64,000 nucleotides of DNA from positions 1 through 64,000 of the forward strand of contig JARRNJ010000001.1 in assembly GCA_037385045.1 (NCBI GenBank), given 5' to 3'. Origin of the DNA: JARRNJ01 sp037385045. Lineage in GTDB: Bacteria; Pseudomonadota; Gammaproteobacteria; JASBUN01. How positions within the stretch are numbered: position 1 is the stretch's first letter; every line of letters begins with the position of its first letter. The translations under genes and the position numbers were made by a program. The notes beneath the pieces are model-generated. The model saw only the letters and a program-made list of their open reading frames with translations, was not told where the DNA came from and made no database searches. Below, piece after piece: positions 42,362-51,432 of the stretch.

Positions 42362-42595
42362 CTACTGCTTGATCAGCTTGGCAACGCGCTCCGACGGCTT
42401 GGCACCCTGCGACAGCCAGTACTGGATCCGCTCGGCGTTGAAGCTGAGCTTTTCGGCCGCGCCGCTCGCCACCGGGTTGAAGAAGCCCAGGCGTTCGATA
42501 TAGCGGCCGTCGCGGCGATTGCGGCTGTCAGTCACGACGATGTGATAAAAGGGGCGGCGCTTGGCGCCACCACGGGCCAGACGAATGGTTACCAT
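42362..42595 (-). CDS. rpsP: 30S ribosomal protein S16
   Basis: S16 is an early assembly protein of the 30S body. The 77-residue protein starts with the family motif MVTIRLARGGAKRRPFYHIV and has the DSRNRRDGRYIERLG segment. It is the first gene of the ribosomal operon. A promoter candidate lies about 80-105 nt upstream. Confidence 0.98.
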   Translation of the reverse strand: MVTIRLARGGAKRRPFYHIVVTDSRNRRDGRYIERLGFFNPVASGAAEKLSFNAERIQYWLSQGAKPSERVAKLIKQ

Positions 42596-42672
42596 TACCT
42601 TGCTATCCTCTGAGATTCAGTCTCGTCCACCGCTGCGCCCGCTGCCTGCGCAGGGCGTACGGTAAACGCGCA

Positions 42673-42700
42673 ATTTTACGCGAAACCGAGGAAAAGTGAA
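42673..42700 (-). promoter_or_regulatory. Probable promoter of the rpsP operon
   Basis: On the minus strand TTCACT (plus 42695-42700) and TAAAAT (plus 42673-42678) are separated by 16 bp. The -10 matches sigma-70 consensus at five of six positions. Transcription would give a leader of about 70 nt before rpsP. Confidence 0.5.
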
Positions 42701-42835
42701 GCGCTTAGACGAACAATTCGGCCGATCCCGGGAGACGTGCGGGGACCGTCAAGAACCGCCGCCGCGACCGGCCCGCCTGGCGGCATACGTATGTAAGCAG
42801 TTGTTCCGATGCGAAAATCACACCGGGCCCGGGCT

Positions 42836-44194
42836 TCAAAACGGCGGCATACCGGGCGGCATACGGCCTTTCATCATCCGCATCATCTTGCCCATGCCGC
42901 CCTTGGACATCTTCTTCATCATTTTTTGCATCTGGGCGAACTGTTTCAACAGCCGGTTGACGTCCTGCACCTGGGTGCCCGAGCCGGCGGCGATACGCCG
43001 CTTGCGCGAGCCCTTGATGATGTCGGGGAACCGCCGCTCCTTGGGGGTCATGGAGTTGATGATCGCCACCAGCCGGCTGATGTCCTTGTCGTTGACCTGC
43101 TGCTTCACCCCCTGCGGCAAGCCGGCCACGCCCGGGAGCTTGTCCAGCAGGCCGCTGAGACCGCCCATGGCGGTCATCTGCTGCAACTGATCCCGAAAAT
43201 CGGCCAGGTCGAAGCCCTTGCCCTTCTTGAGCTTGTTGGCCAGTTCCAGGGCCTTGTCCTTGTCGACCTTGCGCTCGGCTTCCTCCACCAGGCTGAGCAC
43301 GTCGCCCATGCCGAGAATCCGCGACGCCACCCGGTCCGGGTGAAACGGCTCCAGCGCCGTAGGCTTCTCGCCGGAACCGAGGAACTTGATCGGCTTGCCG
43401 GTGATGTGACGGATCGACAGGGCGGCACCGCCACGGGCGTCACCGTCGGTCTTGGTGAGAATGACGCCGGTCAGCGGCAGCGCCTCGCTGAAGGCGCGGG
43501 CCGCGTTGGCCGCGTCCTGCCCAGTCATGCTGTCGACGACGAACAGCGTCTCCACCGGATCGACGGCCGCGTGCAGGCGCTGGATTTCGTCCATCATCTG
43601 CTGGTCGACGTGCAGTCGCCCGGCAGTGTCGACGATCACCACATCCTTGAACTGGCGCCGGCCGTGTTCAATGGCACCCTTGGCGATGTCGACCGGATCG
43701 TCGGACGGCTTGCTGGGATGGAAATCGGCGTCCACCTGACCCGCCAGGGTTTCGAGCTGCGCGATTGCCGCGGGGCGGTACACGTCGCAGCTGACCACCA
43801 GCACGGATTTCTTCTGCTCCCGCAGCCACCGCGCCAGTTTCGCCACAGTGGTGGTCTTGCCCGCGCCCTGCAGCCCGGCCATGAGAATCACCGCCGGCGG
43901 CTGCACGTTGAGGTTGAGTTCGTCGCAGGCTTCGCCCATGACGCTCACCAGTTCGTCGCGCACGACTTTTACCAGCGCCTGTCCGGGGGTGAGGCTGTTG
44001 ACGACCTCGCGGCCGACGGCACGGCTGCGCACGCGCTCGATGAACTCGCGCACCACGGGCAGCGCCACATCGGCCTCGAGCAGCGCCATGCGCACCTCGC
44101 GCAGGGTGTCCTTGATGTTGTCCTCGGTGAGGCGGCCTTGGCCGCGCAGCTTCTTGATGGTGCGCGTCAGGCGCTCCGACAGGCTGTCAAACAT
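42836..44194 (-). CDS. ffh: Signal recognition particle protein Ffh
   Basis: Ffh binds 4.5S RNA and signal sequences and, with FtsY, targets membrane proteins to the translocon. The 452-residue protein has the N domain, the GTPase with LQGAGKTTT near residue 106, DTAGR and TKTDGDARGG, and a methionine-rich M domain ending in MMKGRMPPGMPPF. It is complete and of normal length. It is upstream of rpsP on the same strand, a conserved neighbour in many gammaproteobacteria. Confidence 0.98.
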   Translation of the reverse strand: MFDSLSERLTRTIKKLRGQGRLTEDNIKDTLREVRMALLEADVALPVVREFIERVRSRAVGREVVNSLTPGQALVKVVRDELVSVMGEACDELNLNVQPPAVILMAGLQGAGKTTTVAKLARWLREQKKSVLVVSCDVYRPAAIAQLETLAGQVDADFHPSKPSDDPVDIAKGAIEHGRRQFKDVVIVDTAGRLHVDQQMMDEIQRLHAAVDPVETLFVVDSMTGQDAANAARAFSEALPLTGVILTKTDGDARGGAALSIRHITGKPIKFLGSGEKPTALEPFHPDRVASRILGMGDVLSLVEEAERKVDKDKALELANKLKKGKGFDLADFRDQLQQMTAMGGLSGLLDKLPGVAGLPQGVKQQVNDKDISRLVAIINSMTPKERRFPDIIKGSRKRRIAAGSGTQVQDVNRLLKQFAQMQKMMKKMSKGGMGKMMRMMKGRMPPGMPPF

Positions 44195-44273
44195 GGCTTC
44201 TCTGCAGCGTTGGGAATTGAGCGATCCGGCTATTGTACCGGATCCGGATGGCCGGGGGTGAACCGGAACGCGC

Positions 44274-45038
44274 TCAGAGGGCGAAGATCTCGCCGCCGGT
44301 GAGTTGAACCAACTCCAGACCGGTGATGGCCGCCCGGCACTCGTCCATGATCTCCTGCTCGGCCCCCGGCTTGAGATGGGTGATATACACCCGCGGACGG
44401 TGTTTGAGCTTCACCAGATCGGCGCTCAGCAGGCTGGGGCAGTAATGCTGGGCCAGGCGCGACAATTCCAGGTCACGGTTGGGAAAGGCCGCCTCCACGA
44501 TCAACGCGTCCAGACTGGCGTGGCGGTTGAGCGCGCCCCAGAATTCATCGTTGGTGGTAGTGTCCCCACTGAAGGCAAGGGCGCGTTCGCCGCAGGTCAG
44601 CCGGTACCCGGCGGCCGGCACTGCGTGGTTGACCGGAATCATTTCCAGCGTGCATTCCCCAATGGTTCGCTGTTCGCCGGGCACCATTTCCTGGTAGCGC
44701 AGCACCGGCGCACTGTGGTTGGGAATGCGGTTGAAGTCCGGCCAGATCACGTTGTTGAATATATGCTCGCGCAACGCGCGCAGCGTTTCCCGGCGCCCGT
44801 GCACGGTCAGCGGCGTTTCCAGGGTGTCGAAAATCGTGTCCACCAGCAACGGTATGCCGGTGATGTGGTCCAGGTGGGAGTGGGTGACGAAGATGTGGCG
44901 AATACGGCGCAGCTGTTCCAGGGACAGCTCGCATATGCCCGTCCCTGCGTCAACGAGGATTTGTTCGCCCAGCAGCAGAGAGGTGGTGCGCAACTCCGCA
45001 CCGATGCCCCCGCTGCAGCCCAATACCCGTATGTCCAT
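44274..45038 (-). CDS. Class II cyclic-nucleotide phosphodiesterase (MBL fold)
   Basis: This 254-residue metallo-beta-lactamase-fold protein resembles class II 3',5'-cyclic nucleotide phosphodiesterases. The signature HSHLDHITG (H53, H55, D57, H58) and the later GDTTTNDEF and THLKPGAEQ segments supply metal ligands. It would hydrolyse cAMP and/or cGMP. An adenylate cyclase gene lies 16 kb away in the same window, so a cAMP role is plausible, but other MBL hydrolases look similar. It is divergent from the CcsA-like gene and downstream neighbour ffh is on the same strand. Confidence 0.8.
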   Translation of the reverse strand: MDIRVLGCSGGIGAELRTTSLLLGEQILVDAGTGICELSLEQLRRIRHIFVTHSHLDHITGIPLLVDTIFDTLETPLTVHGRRETLRALREHIFNNVIWPDFNRIPNHSAPVLRYQEMVPGEQRTIGECTLEMIPVNHAVPAAGYRLTCGERALAFSGDTTTNDEFWGALNRHASLDALIVEAAFPNRDLELSRLAQHYCPSLLSADLVKLKHRPRVYITHLKPGAEQEIMDECRAAITGLELVQLTGGEIFAL

Positions 45039-45255
45039 CCCGCGCGTGACCCATATTCTCCCGGTGAGACGATGGTATTATGCCATAAGCGATTGATCCA
45101 AAAACGAAGCTCCGGTCACAAATCGTTCACCTTGACGCTTGCCGGCCGCGCCCTGCGGACAACGGGCAGCGGTTGCGCGTTTCGAAGCGGACACACCCTT
45201 CAATGTCGGCGACAGTTATGCCATCATGCCCTAATCGTTTGATCCGACAGGCCGT

Positions 45256-46062
45256 ATGAACCATCTTATTCTGATCACACTGAGCGTCGCGCTGTATATC
45301 GGCTGCGGTGCCCTTTTGGCCGTGCGTCTGGGCCGCGGCGACACCAGCCGAACCACCCGCAACGCGACCCTGACTCTGGGCGCCGGCGCCGTGGTCCTGC
45401 ACGGCGGCCTGCTCTACCAGACCCTCGTCAGCGCGCACGGCATCAACCTGGGATTTTTCAACGCCGGGTCGTTGGTGAGCTGGCTGATCGCGTTGATCCT
45501 GCTGCTCACCGCCATCCGCAAGCCGGTGGAAAACCTCGGCATCGTGCTGTTTCCGGTAGCCGCCATCGCGATCGTGGTCGACGGCAGCTTCACCTCCAGA
45601 CATATCATTCATGCCACCGGCCACTGGCAACTGGACGCCCACATCCTGATTTCTTTCATTGCCTACAGCCTGCTCACCATCGCCATGGTGCAGGCGGTGC
45701 TGCTGGCGATCCAGGAACATCACTTGCGCAACCGCCAACCCGGCGGCTTCATCCGCGCGCTGCCGCCCCTGCAGACCATGGAGTCGCTGCTGTTCCAGAT
45801 GATCGCCATCGGCTTTTCGTTGCTCACCGTCGGGCTGCTCATCGGCCTGCTGTTTCTCCATAATATTTTCGCGCAACACCTGGTGCACAAAACCGTCTTG
45901 TCACTGATCGGCTGGTTCGTGTTCGCCATCCTGCTGTGGGGACGCTGGCGCTACGGGTGGCGGGGGCGGATTGCTATCCGCTGGACGTTGGGCGGATTCA
46001 TCACGCTGATGCTGGCCTACTTCGGCAGCAAGATGGTGCTGGAGCTGATTCTCCACCGGTAA
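45256..46062 (+). CDS. CcsA/YpjD-like inner-membrane protein
   Basis: This 268-residue protein is almost entirely hydrophobic, with about eight membrane helices, and resembles the cytochrome c assembly (CcsA/HemX) family member YpjD. Conserved features visible are the HGGLLYQT histidine segment, the DAHILISFIAYSLL helix and the C-terminal WGRWRYGWRGR loop. Heme handling is inferred from the family and has not been shown for YpjD. The pairing ypjD followed by a CorC-like gene, divergent from ffh, is common in gammaproteobacteria. Confidence 0.87.
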   Translation: MNHLILITLSVALYIGCGALLAVRLGRGDTSRTTRNATLTLGAGAVVLHGGLLYQTLVSAHGINLGFFNAGSLVSWLIALILLLTAIRKPVENLGIVLFPVAAIAIVVDGSFTSRHIIHATGHWQLDAHILISFIAYSLLTIAMVQAVLLAIQEHHLRNRQPGGFIRALPPLQTMESLLFQMIAIGFSLLTVGLLIGLLFLHNIFAQHLVHKTVLSLIGWFVFAILLWGRWRYGWRGRIAIRWTLGGFITLMLAYFGSKMVLELILHR

Positions 46063-46138
46063 CGGGCCGGCCCTTGACACCGCAATCGGCAAGCCGGTGA
46101 AATGACTTCCTACACCGCAACCAGAGGCTGGCCCCTAA

Positions 46139-47437
46139 TTGGACGATATCCCCCTTAGTGTGCTGTTCGGCGCACTGGTGTGCCTGATCGTATTGTCCGC
46201 GTTCTTCTCCGGTTCCGAGACGGGGTTGATGACCCTGAATCGCTACCGTCTGCGGCACCTCGCCAAGGCCAAGCACCCCGGGGCGGTGCGTGCCGCCCGC
46301 CTCCTGGAAAATCCGGACCGGCTGATCGGCCTGATCCTGCTCGGCAACAATTTCGTCAACATTCTGGCGTCGTCATTGGCCACCATCATCGCGTTGCGCC
46401 TTGGCAACGAGGGCGCCATCGCCATCGCCGCGGGCTTGCTGACGCTGGTGGTATTGATTTTCGCCGAAGTGGCGCCGAAGACTTACGCCGCACTGCACCC
46501 GGAACGGATCGCCTTCCCCGCGGCCTTCATCTACAAACCACTGCTGCGCATTCTCTATCCGCTGGTGTGGACGGTGAACCTGGTGGTCGGCGGCTTGCTG
46601 CGGCTGTTCCGCGTCCGTCCCGCCGACGCCACCACGCTCAGCCTCAGCACCGAGGAACTGCGCACGGTCGTCAACGAAGCCGGCGCCATAATCCCCCAGC
46701 GCCACCAGCGGATGCTGCTCAGCATACTGGATTTGGAGAAGGTCACCGTCGAGGACATCATGGTGCCGAGAAATGAAATCATCGGCATCGACATCGAGGA
46801 TTCCTGGGACGACATCGAGCAACAGTTGATCAACAGCCAGTACACCAAGTTGCCGGTATACCGCGACAGTATCGACAACGTTATCGGCTTCCTCTACTTG
46901 CGCAATTTCGTCCATTTGCTGCGCCAGCACGCATTCGCCCACCAGGAGCTGCTGAATATCGTCCGCGAACCGTACTTCATACCCGAAGGCACGCCACTGA
47001 ATAAGCAGTTGCTGAATTTCCAGCGCATGAAACGCCGCATCGGCCTGGTCGTGGACGAATACGGCGACATCATGGGACTGGCGACGCTGGAAGATATTCT
47101 CGAGGAGATCGTCGGGGAGTTCACCACCGACCCGTCCACCGCCGGCAAGGACATCCATCCACAGGAGGACGGCAGTTACATGATCGACGGAAGCGTGCAC
47201 GTTCGGGAACTCAACCGCGCCCTGCACTGGGAACTGCCGACCAGCGGCCCGAAGACGCTCAACGGCCTGATCCTGGAATATATGGAAACGATTCCCGAAC
47301 CGGGCACCAGCCTGCTGTTGGCCGGCTACCCGGTCGAGATCGTCCAGATCAAAGACAATGTGGTCAAGACCGTGCGGATCCAGCCGCGTCTGCCGGGCCG
47401 CGCCGAAGGCGGCGCCCCCGGGAAGTCCGCGGACTGA
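46139..47437 (+). CDS. CNNM/CorC-family membrane protein with CBS domains
   Basis: This 432-residue protein has an N-terminal CNNM (DUF21) membrane domain with GSETGLMTLNRYRL near residue 25, a CBS pair (VEDIMVPRNEI and onwards, about 200-330) and a C-terminal CorC_HlyC domain (SYMIDGSVHVRELN). Members of this family are linked to magnesium or cobalt export and resistance. The TTG at 46139 is the first start that keeps the membrane helix. It follows the YpjD-like gene by 76 nt and is probably co-transcribed. Confidence 0.9.
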   Translation: MDDIPLSVLFGALVCLIVLSAFFSGSETGLMTLNRYRLRHLAKAKHPGAVRAARLLENPDRLIGLILLGNNFVNILASSLATIIALRLGNEGAIAIAAGLLTLVVLIFAEVAPKTYAALHPERIAFPAAFIYKPLLRILYPLVWTVNLVVGGLLRLFRVRPADATTLSLSTEELRTVVNEAGAIIPQRHQRMLLSILDLEKVTVEDIMVPRNEIIGIDIEDSWDDIEQQLINSQYTKLPVYRDSIDNVIGFLYLRNFVHLLRQHAFAHQELLNIVREPYFIPEGTPLNKQLLNFQRMKRRIGLVVDEYGDIMGLATLEDILEEIVGEFTTDPSTAGKDIHPQEDGSYMIDGSVHVRELNRALHWELPTSGPKTLNGLILEYMETIPEPGTSLLLAGYPVEIVQIKDNVVKTVRIQPRLPGRAEGGAPGKSAD

Positions 47438-47697
47438 AACGGTCTGCCGGTCTTTCCGCCCACCCTTGTGCGCCGCTCGCCCGGCAAGATGTGAACCCGG
47501 TCAAAAAATGCACCTCCCGAGGTCTCATCAACCCCGCCCCACGCCCACGGATACGCGTCTAAAGTTAAAATAAAACAGGCCGATAGGTGTTTGGTGGAGA
47601 ACGTTGCGGCATGTGCCCGCCACACTTTGACAATGGACTCGTCCGCGCCGCTTCAACACGCAAGAGCCGGGCGGATCGGACCGGAGATGGTTCCCAG

Positions 47698-48300
47698 GTG
47701 CTGAAGCTCACCCTAGCCTTCAAAGACAGAATGCTCAAAGTGCACCCGCTGACCGAAGGCGAAACACTGGTCGGGCGCGGCGCCGAGTGCGGCATCCAGA
47801 TCGACAATCTGGGTGTCAGCCCGGTGCACGCCAGGATTCGCTGTCACCAAGGGCACGCCGTGCTGACGGACACCAGCGGCGGGAGCGGCCTGCTCGTCAA
47901 CAACAAGCCGGCGACGGAACACGAACTCCGACACGGTGACGTGGTCCGCATTGGCAAGTACGCGCTGCGCTGCACGGAAGACGCCCACACCTCCGTCGAG
48001 GACTCGGCGCCGCCGGAGCCGCTGCTCCCCGTGCGCAACGGCTGGCTGCAGTTTCTCAACGGCCCGAAGTTCGGGCGTACCCTGCACCTGGACCGGAACC
48101 TGATCCGCTTGGGCAAGAGCGGCAAAAGCAGCGCCATGGTCGCCAGCCGCCACGACGGCTATTACCTGTCTCACCTGGAAGGCGATCCGCCGACGCGCGT
48201 CGGCGACACACCGGTCGGACATGAGAGCGTCAAGCTCGAAAATGGCGACACGATACAGATCGGCGAAATCCGTATGCTATTCTTCATCGATGAAACCTAG
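47698..48300 (+). CDS. FHA-domain protein
   Basis: This protein has a clear forkhead-associated domain (about 10-90) with GETLVGRGAECGIQI, then VSPVHARI, and GGSGLLVNN, which bind phosphothreonine peptides. A second, weaker FHA-like unit follows (about 115-200: GRTLHLDRNLIRLGK, then ENGDTIQIGEIRM). The start is uncertain: the GTG at 47698 has GGAG upstream and lies at the start of similarity, while a GTG at 47587 would add 37 unrelated residues. The PilZ-like gene follows by 14 nt. The kinase partner is not in the window. Confidence 0.83.
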   Translation: MLKLTLAFKDRMLKVHPLTEGETLVGRGAECGIQIDNLGVSPVHARIRCHQGHAVLTDTSGGSGLLVNNKPATEHELRHGDVVRIGKYALRCTEDAHTSVEDSAPPEPLLPVRNGWLQFLNGPKFGRTLHLDRNLIRLGKSGKSSAMVASRHDGYYLSHLEGDPPTRVGDTPVGHESVKLENGDTIQIGEIRMLFFIDET

Positions 48301-48314
48301 CCGGGATTGTTTCC

Positions 48315-48704
48315 ATGAGCCCTGAGAACCCGCCGCAGAAAAATCACCGGATGTTTCAGCGCGTGTCGTTTGACGCCCGGGCGTACCTGATCTGCGCCGG
48401 GGTCAAAACGGGGACTGAGGTGATCGACCTTTCGCTCAAGGGCGCCTTGGTGGTCCGGCCGCCGGAGTGGCAGGGTGCGGTCGGCGACAACTGCCGGCTC
48501 GAAATCCAGCTTTCACACGATGCTGCGATCGAAATGGACATGGTCGTGGCTCACCAGGAAACGGACTGCATCGGCTTTCGCTGCACCCATATCGACATGG
48601 AAAGCGCCGGTCACCTGCGACGTTTGATTGAGCTCAACCTCGGATCACCGGAGTTGCTCGAACGGGAATTGGCCGCCTTGGGTGCGCCCCTGGCGAACCC
48701 GTGA
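48315..48704 (+). CDS. PilZ-domain protein
   Basis: This 129-residue protein is a single PilZ domain, the c-di-GMP-binding fold. It has RMFQR (the RxxxR motif, about residues 12-16) and DLSLKGALV (the D/NxSxxG motif), then GDNCRLEIQL and FRCTHIDMES. The canonical motifs are intact, so c-di-GMP binding is likely. It is coupled to the FHA gene, giving a phosphothreonine- and c-di-GMP-linked pair. It is convergent with prmB, with a 7-bp CCCGTGA unit repeated three times at the junction. Confidence 0.88.
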   Translation: MSPENPPQKNHRMFQRVSFDARAYLICAGVKTGTEVIDLSLKGALVVRPPEWQGAVGDNCRLEIQLSHDAAIEMDMVVAHQETDCIGFRCTHIDMESAGHLRRLIELNLGSPELLERELAALGAPLANP

Positions 48705-48736
48705 CCCGTGACCCGTGGCCGGCTTCAGCGGCTGAG

Positions 48737-49672
48737 TCAGGAACCGGTTGCGGCGGCCTGAAACACTGGAAGGTACTGGGCCACCTGTTCCGCGGTAAGA
48801 AGAAACACGCCTTCCCCGCCGCGTTCGAAATCGAGCCACAGAAACGGCACTTCCGGGAAGCGTTCCAACAGCGCCTGCTCACTGGCGCCGACCTCCACCA
48901 CCAGTATGCCTTCGGGGTTAAGGCGCTCCGGCGCGCCGCAGAGAATACGGGTGACCACGTCCAGGCCGTGCTTTCCTGCCGCCAAGCCGATTCTCGGCTC
49001 GTGACGGAACTCTTCGGGCAGCTGCTGCATGTCGGAAGCCGACACATAGGGTGGATTGCTGACGATCAGGTCGTATCGGCGCCCGGAAAGCCGGTCGAAC
49101 AGATCCGACTGAATCAGCTCCACGCGCTGCTGCAGATGGTGGCGTTGCACATTGATCGCCGCCACCTCCAGTGCCTCCGGCGACACATCCGCTGCATCCA
49201 CCCGCGCATCGGCAAACGCATAGGCGCAGGCGATGGCGATACAACCGCTGCCGGTGCACAAATCCAGGACAGAGGTCACGGCTTGCGGATCCACCCACGG
49301 ATCAAAACCGACCTCGATGAGTTCGGCAATCGGCGAGCGCGGCACCAGGACACGTTCGTCAACGTAGAACGACAACCCGGCGAACCAGGCCTCGCGGGTC
49401 AGATAGGCGGCCGGGATCCGTTCGTCCAGCCGGCGCTGCAGCAGCTGCGCGACGGCGCGGCGCTCGCCGGCCGTCAGCACCGAGTCGAGATACACCGGCG
49501 GTAGATCATGCCGTAGATGCACCGCGTGGAGCACCAGCGCCAACGCCTCATCCAGCGCATTGTCCGTCCCGTGACCGAAGACAAGTCCGGCCTGGTTGAA
49601 CCGGCTGGCGCCCCAGCGCACGAAATCGCGCAGGGTCTGCAACTGGTCGACGGCTTCGGCAATATCGGGCAT
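48737..49672 (-). CDS. prmB: Ribosomal protein L3 glutamine methyltransferase
   Basis: PrmB N5-methylates a glutamine of ribosomal protein L3. The 311-residue SAM-dependent enzyme has the LDLCTGSGCIAIA motif I near residue 138 and the glutamine-binding SNPPYV near residue 205. The N-terminal helical domain (about 1-100) fits PrmB better than the release-factor enzyme PrmC. It is divergent from the Sco gene. Confidence 0.93.
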   Translation of the reverse strand: MPDIAEAVDQLQTLRDFVRWGASRFNQAGLVFGHGTDNALDEALALVLHAVHLRHDLPPVYLDSVLTAGERRAVAQLLQRRLDERIPAAYLTREAWFAGLSFYVDERVLVPRSPIAELIEVGFDPWVDPQAVTSVLDLCTGSGCIAIACAYAFADARVDAADVSPEALEVAAINVQRHHLQQRVELIQSDLFDRLSGRRYDLIVSNPPYVSASDMQQLPEEFRHEPRIGLAAGKHGLDVVTRILCGAPERLNPEGILVVEVGASEQALLERFPEVPFLWLDFERGGEGVFLLTAEQVAQYLPVFQAAATGS

Positions 49673-49763
49673 GACTCACGGCGCTCGCGGACTTTATCTG
49701 CTAACGTGCATGATATACGATCTGGCCGGTCGAGAAACCAACCTCGTGCAGTCCGAAAAATCT

Positions 49764-50420
49764 ATGAACAATCCTCAGCCCGAAGCGCAGCGCCGCTTCC
49801 CCGCGTTACTGTTCATCCTGGCGGTCGCGGCGCTGGCTGCCGGCATCTGGCTTGGCCAATGGGCGGCCCGGAAAAACGCACCGCCGGTGTTGGTAGGCGC
49901 CACGCTGTTGCCGCAACCGAAGGCGCTGGCGCCCTACCGCCTGGTGGATTTCCACGGGGCGCCGTTCGGGCCGCAACAAATGCGGGGCAAGTGGACCTTC
50001 CTGTTCTTCGGCTACACCCATTGCCCCGACGTCTGCCCCAGCGCCCTGGCACTGCTCAACCGCGTCACCCAACGACTGCGGCAACCGGCCGGTGTCGCCG
50101 AGGAAACCCAGGTGGTGTTTATCTCCGTCGACCCCCAGCGCGACAAACCGGCGGTGCTGGCCCGGTTCGTGCCCTATTTCAACAAGGACTTCATCGGCGC
50201 CACAGGCAGTCCTGATGAAATAGCCAAACTGACCCGGCAGGTGGGCGTAGTTTATGCGCGCAGCGGCGAGTCCGGCGACGATTACGTTGTCGACCACAGC
50301 GCCAGTATCCTGTTGCTGGACCCGCAAGGGCGGTACACGGCATTGTTCTCCGCGCCGCAGGATCCCGACACCATGGTCAGCGACTTTCTGAAGATACGCG
50401 GTTATTACGAGGACCTGTGA
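49764..50420 (+). CDS. SCO1/SenC-family protein
   Basis: This 218-residue protein is a membrane-anchored thioredoxin-fold copper chaperone for cytochrome c oxidase assembly. After a short polar start it has one hydrophobic helix (about 14-30), then the CxxxC motif in HCPDVCP and the distal copper histidine in VVDHSASI. The ATG at 49764 keeps the anchor; a GTG at 49746 is also open. No cytochrome oxidase genes are nearby. Confidence 0.9.
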   Translation: MNNPQPEAQRRFPALLFILAVAALAAGIWLGQWAARKNAPPVLVGATLLPQPKALAPYRLVDFHGAPFGPQQMRGKWTFLFFGYTHCPDVCPSALALLNRVTQRLRQPAGVAEETQVVFISVDPQRDKPAVLARFVPYFNKDFIGATGSPDEIAKLTRQVGVVYARSGESGDDYVVDHSASILLLDPQGRYTALFSAPQDPDTMVSDFLKIRGYYEDL

Positions 50421-50550
50421 CCATGTGTTTCTTTGCCCGCGCTCCCTGGGCTGGCGCGCCCGTCAACCCCCCGCACGCAAGGCCAAAACGCCGCCCGCGA
50501 ACGCCGCGGAACCGGGACGCGGGCCCGCCGGCGCCGATCCGGGTCGTGCC

Positions 50551-51417
50551 ATGAGCCAATCGCCACGTACGCTGTTGCAGTACCTGCTGCCACAGCACGG
50601 CATCTCGCGACTGGTCCACCGCCTCATGCGCTCGCAGCGCATGCCGGCGCACAAGGCCTTCGCGCGCTGGTTCGTGCGGCGCTACGGCGTGGATATGAGC
50701 GAAGCGCTGGAACCGCGGATCGAGGCATACCCGGATTTCAACAGCCTGTTCACGCGCGCCCTGCGCCCGGGAACGCGACCGACGTGCGAGGAACCCGGCG
50801 GCATTTGCTGCCCGGTGGACGGCTACCTCAGCCAGGCGGGCGCCATACTGGATACGGAAATCTTCCAGGCCAAGGGACGGCGCTACTCTCTGGTGCAACT
50901 GCTGGGCGGCAGCGCCGAGCGCGCGGCGCCCTTCGTCGACGGGAATTTCGCCACCCTTTACTTGTCACCGGGCGACTACCACCGGGTCCACATGCCCATG
51001 GCCGGACGGCTCACGGAAATGGTACACGTCCCGGGGAAGTTGTTCAGCGTTTCACCGGCCTGTGTGCGCGCCATCCCGGGCCTTTTTGCCCGCAACGAGC
51101 GCGTGGTGAGCATCTTCGAGACCGGGGAGGCCGGCCCGATGGCCATGGTATTGGTCGGCGCGATCAACGTCGGCTCCATCGAAACCGTCTGGGCCGGCGA
51201 GGTCACGCCGCCAAGGGGCCGCCGGATCGCCAGTCACCGCTACCCGGCGCAAGGGGATCAGTCCGTCCACCTGGGCCGCGGCGAGGAGATGGGACGGTTC
51301 AACCTCGGATCCACTGTAATCCTCCTGTTCGGGCCCAACCGCGTGCGATGGGAACCGGGCCTCGAGCCTGAGCGGCCCCTGCGCCTGGGCCAGTGCCTGG
51401 GTCGACTGCGCGGCTGA
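50551..51417 (+). CDS. psd: Phosphatidylserine decarboxylase
   Basis: Psd makes phosphatidylethanolamine at the inner membrane. The 288-residue proenzyme has the self-cleavage motif LGST with the serine at residue 254, the same position as in E. coli, which becomes the pyruvoyl group of the small subunit. The DGYL and SPGDYHRVHMP motifs near residues 90 and 145 are present. The ATG at 50551 starts the conserved region; a GTG at 50425 would add a nonhomologous 42 residues. It is convergent with epmA. Confidence 0.95.
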   Translation: MSQSPRTLLQYLLPQHGISRLVHRLMRSQRMPAHKAFARWFVRRYGVDMSEALEPRIEAYPDFNSLFTRALRPGTRPTCEEPGGICCPVDGYLSQAGAILDTEIFQAKGRRYSLVQLLGGSAERAAPFVDGNFATLYLSPGDYHRVHMPMAGRLTEMVHVPGKLFSVSPACVRAIPGLFARNERVVSIFETGEAGPMAMVLVGAINVGSIETVWAGEVTPPRGRRIASHRYPAQGDQSVHLGRGEEMGRFNLGSTVILLFGPNRVRWEPGLEPERPLRLGQCLGRLRG

Positions 51418-51432
51418 GGAGCCGCGCCCGGA

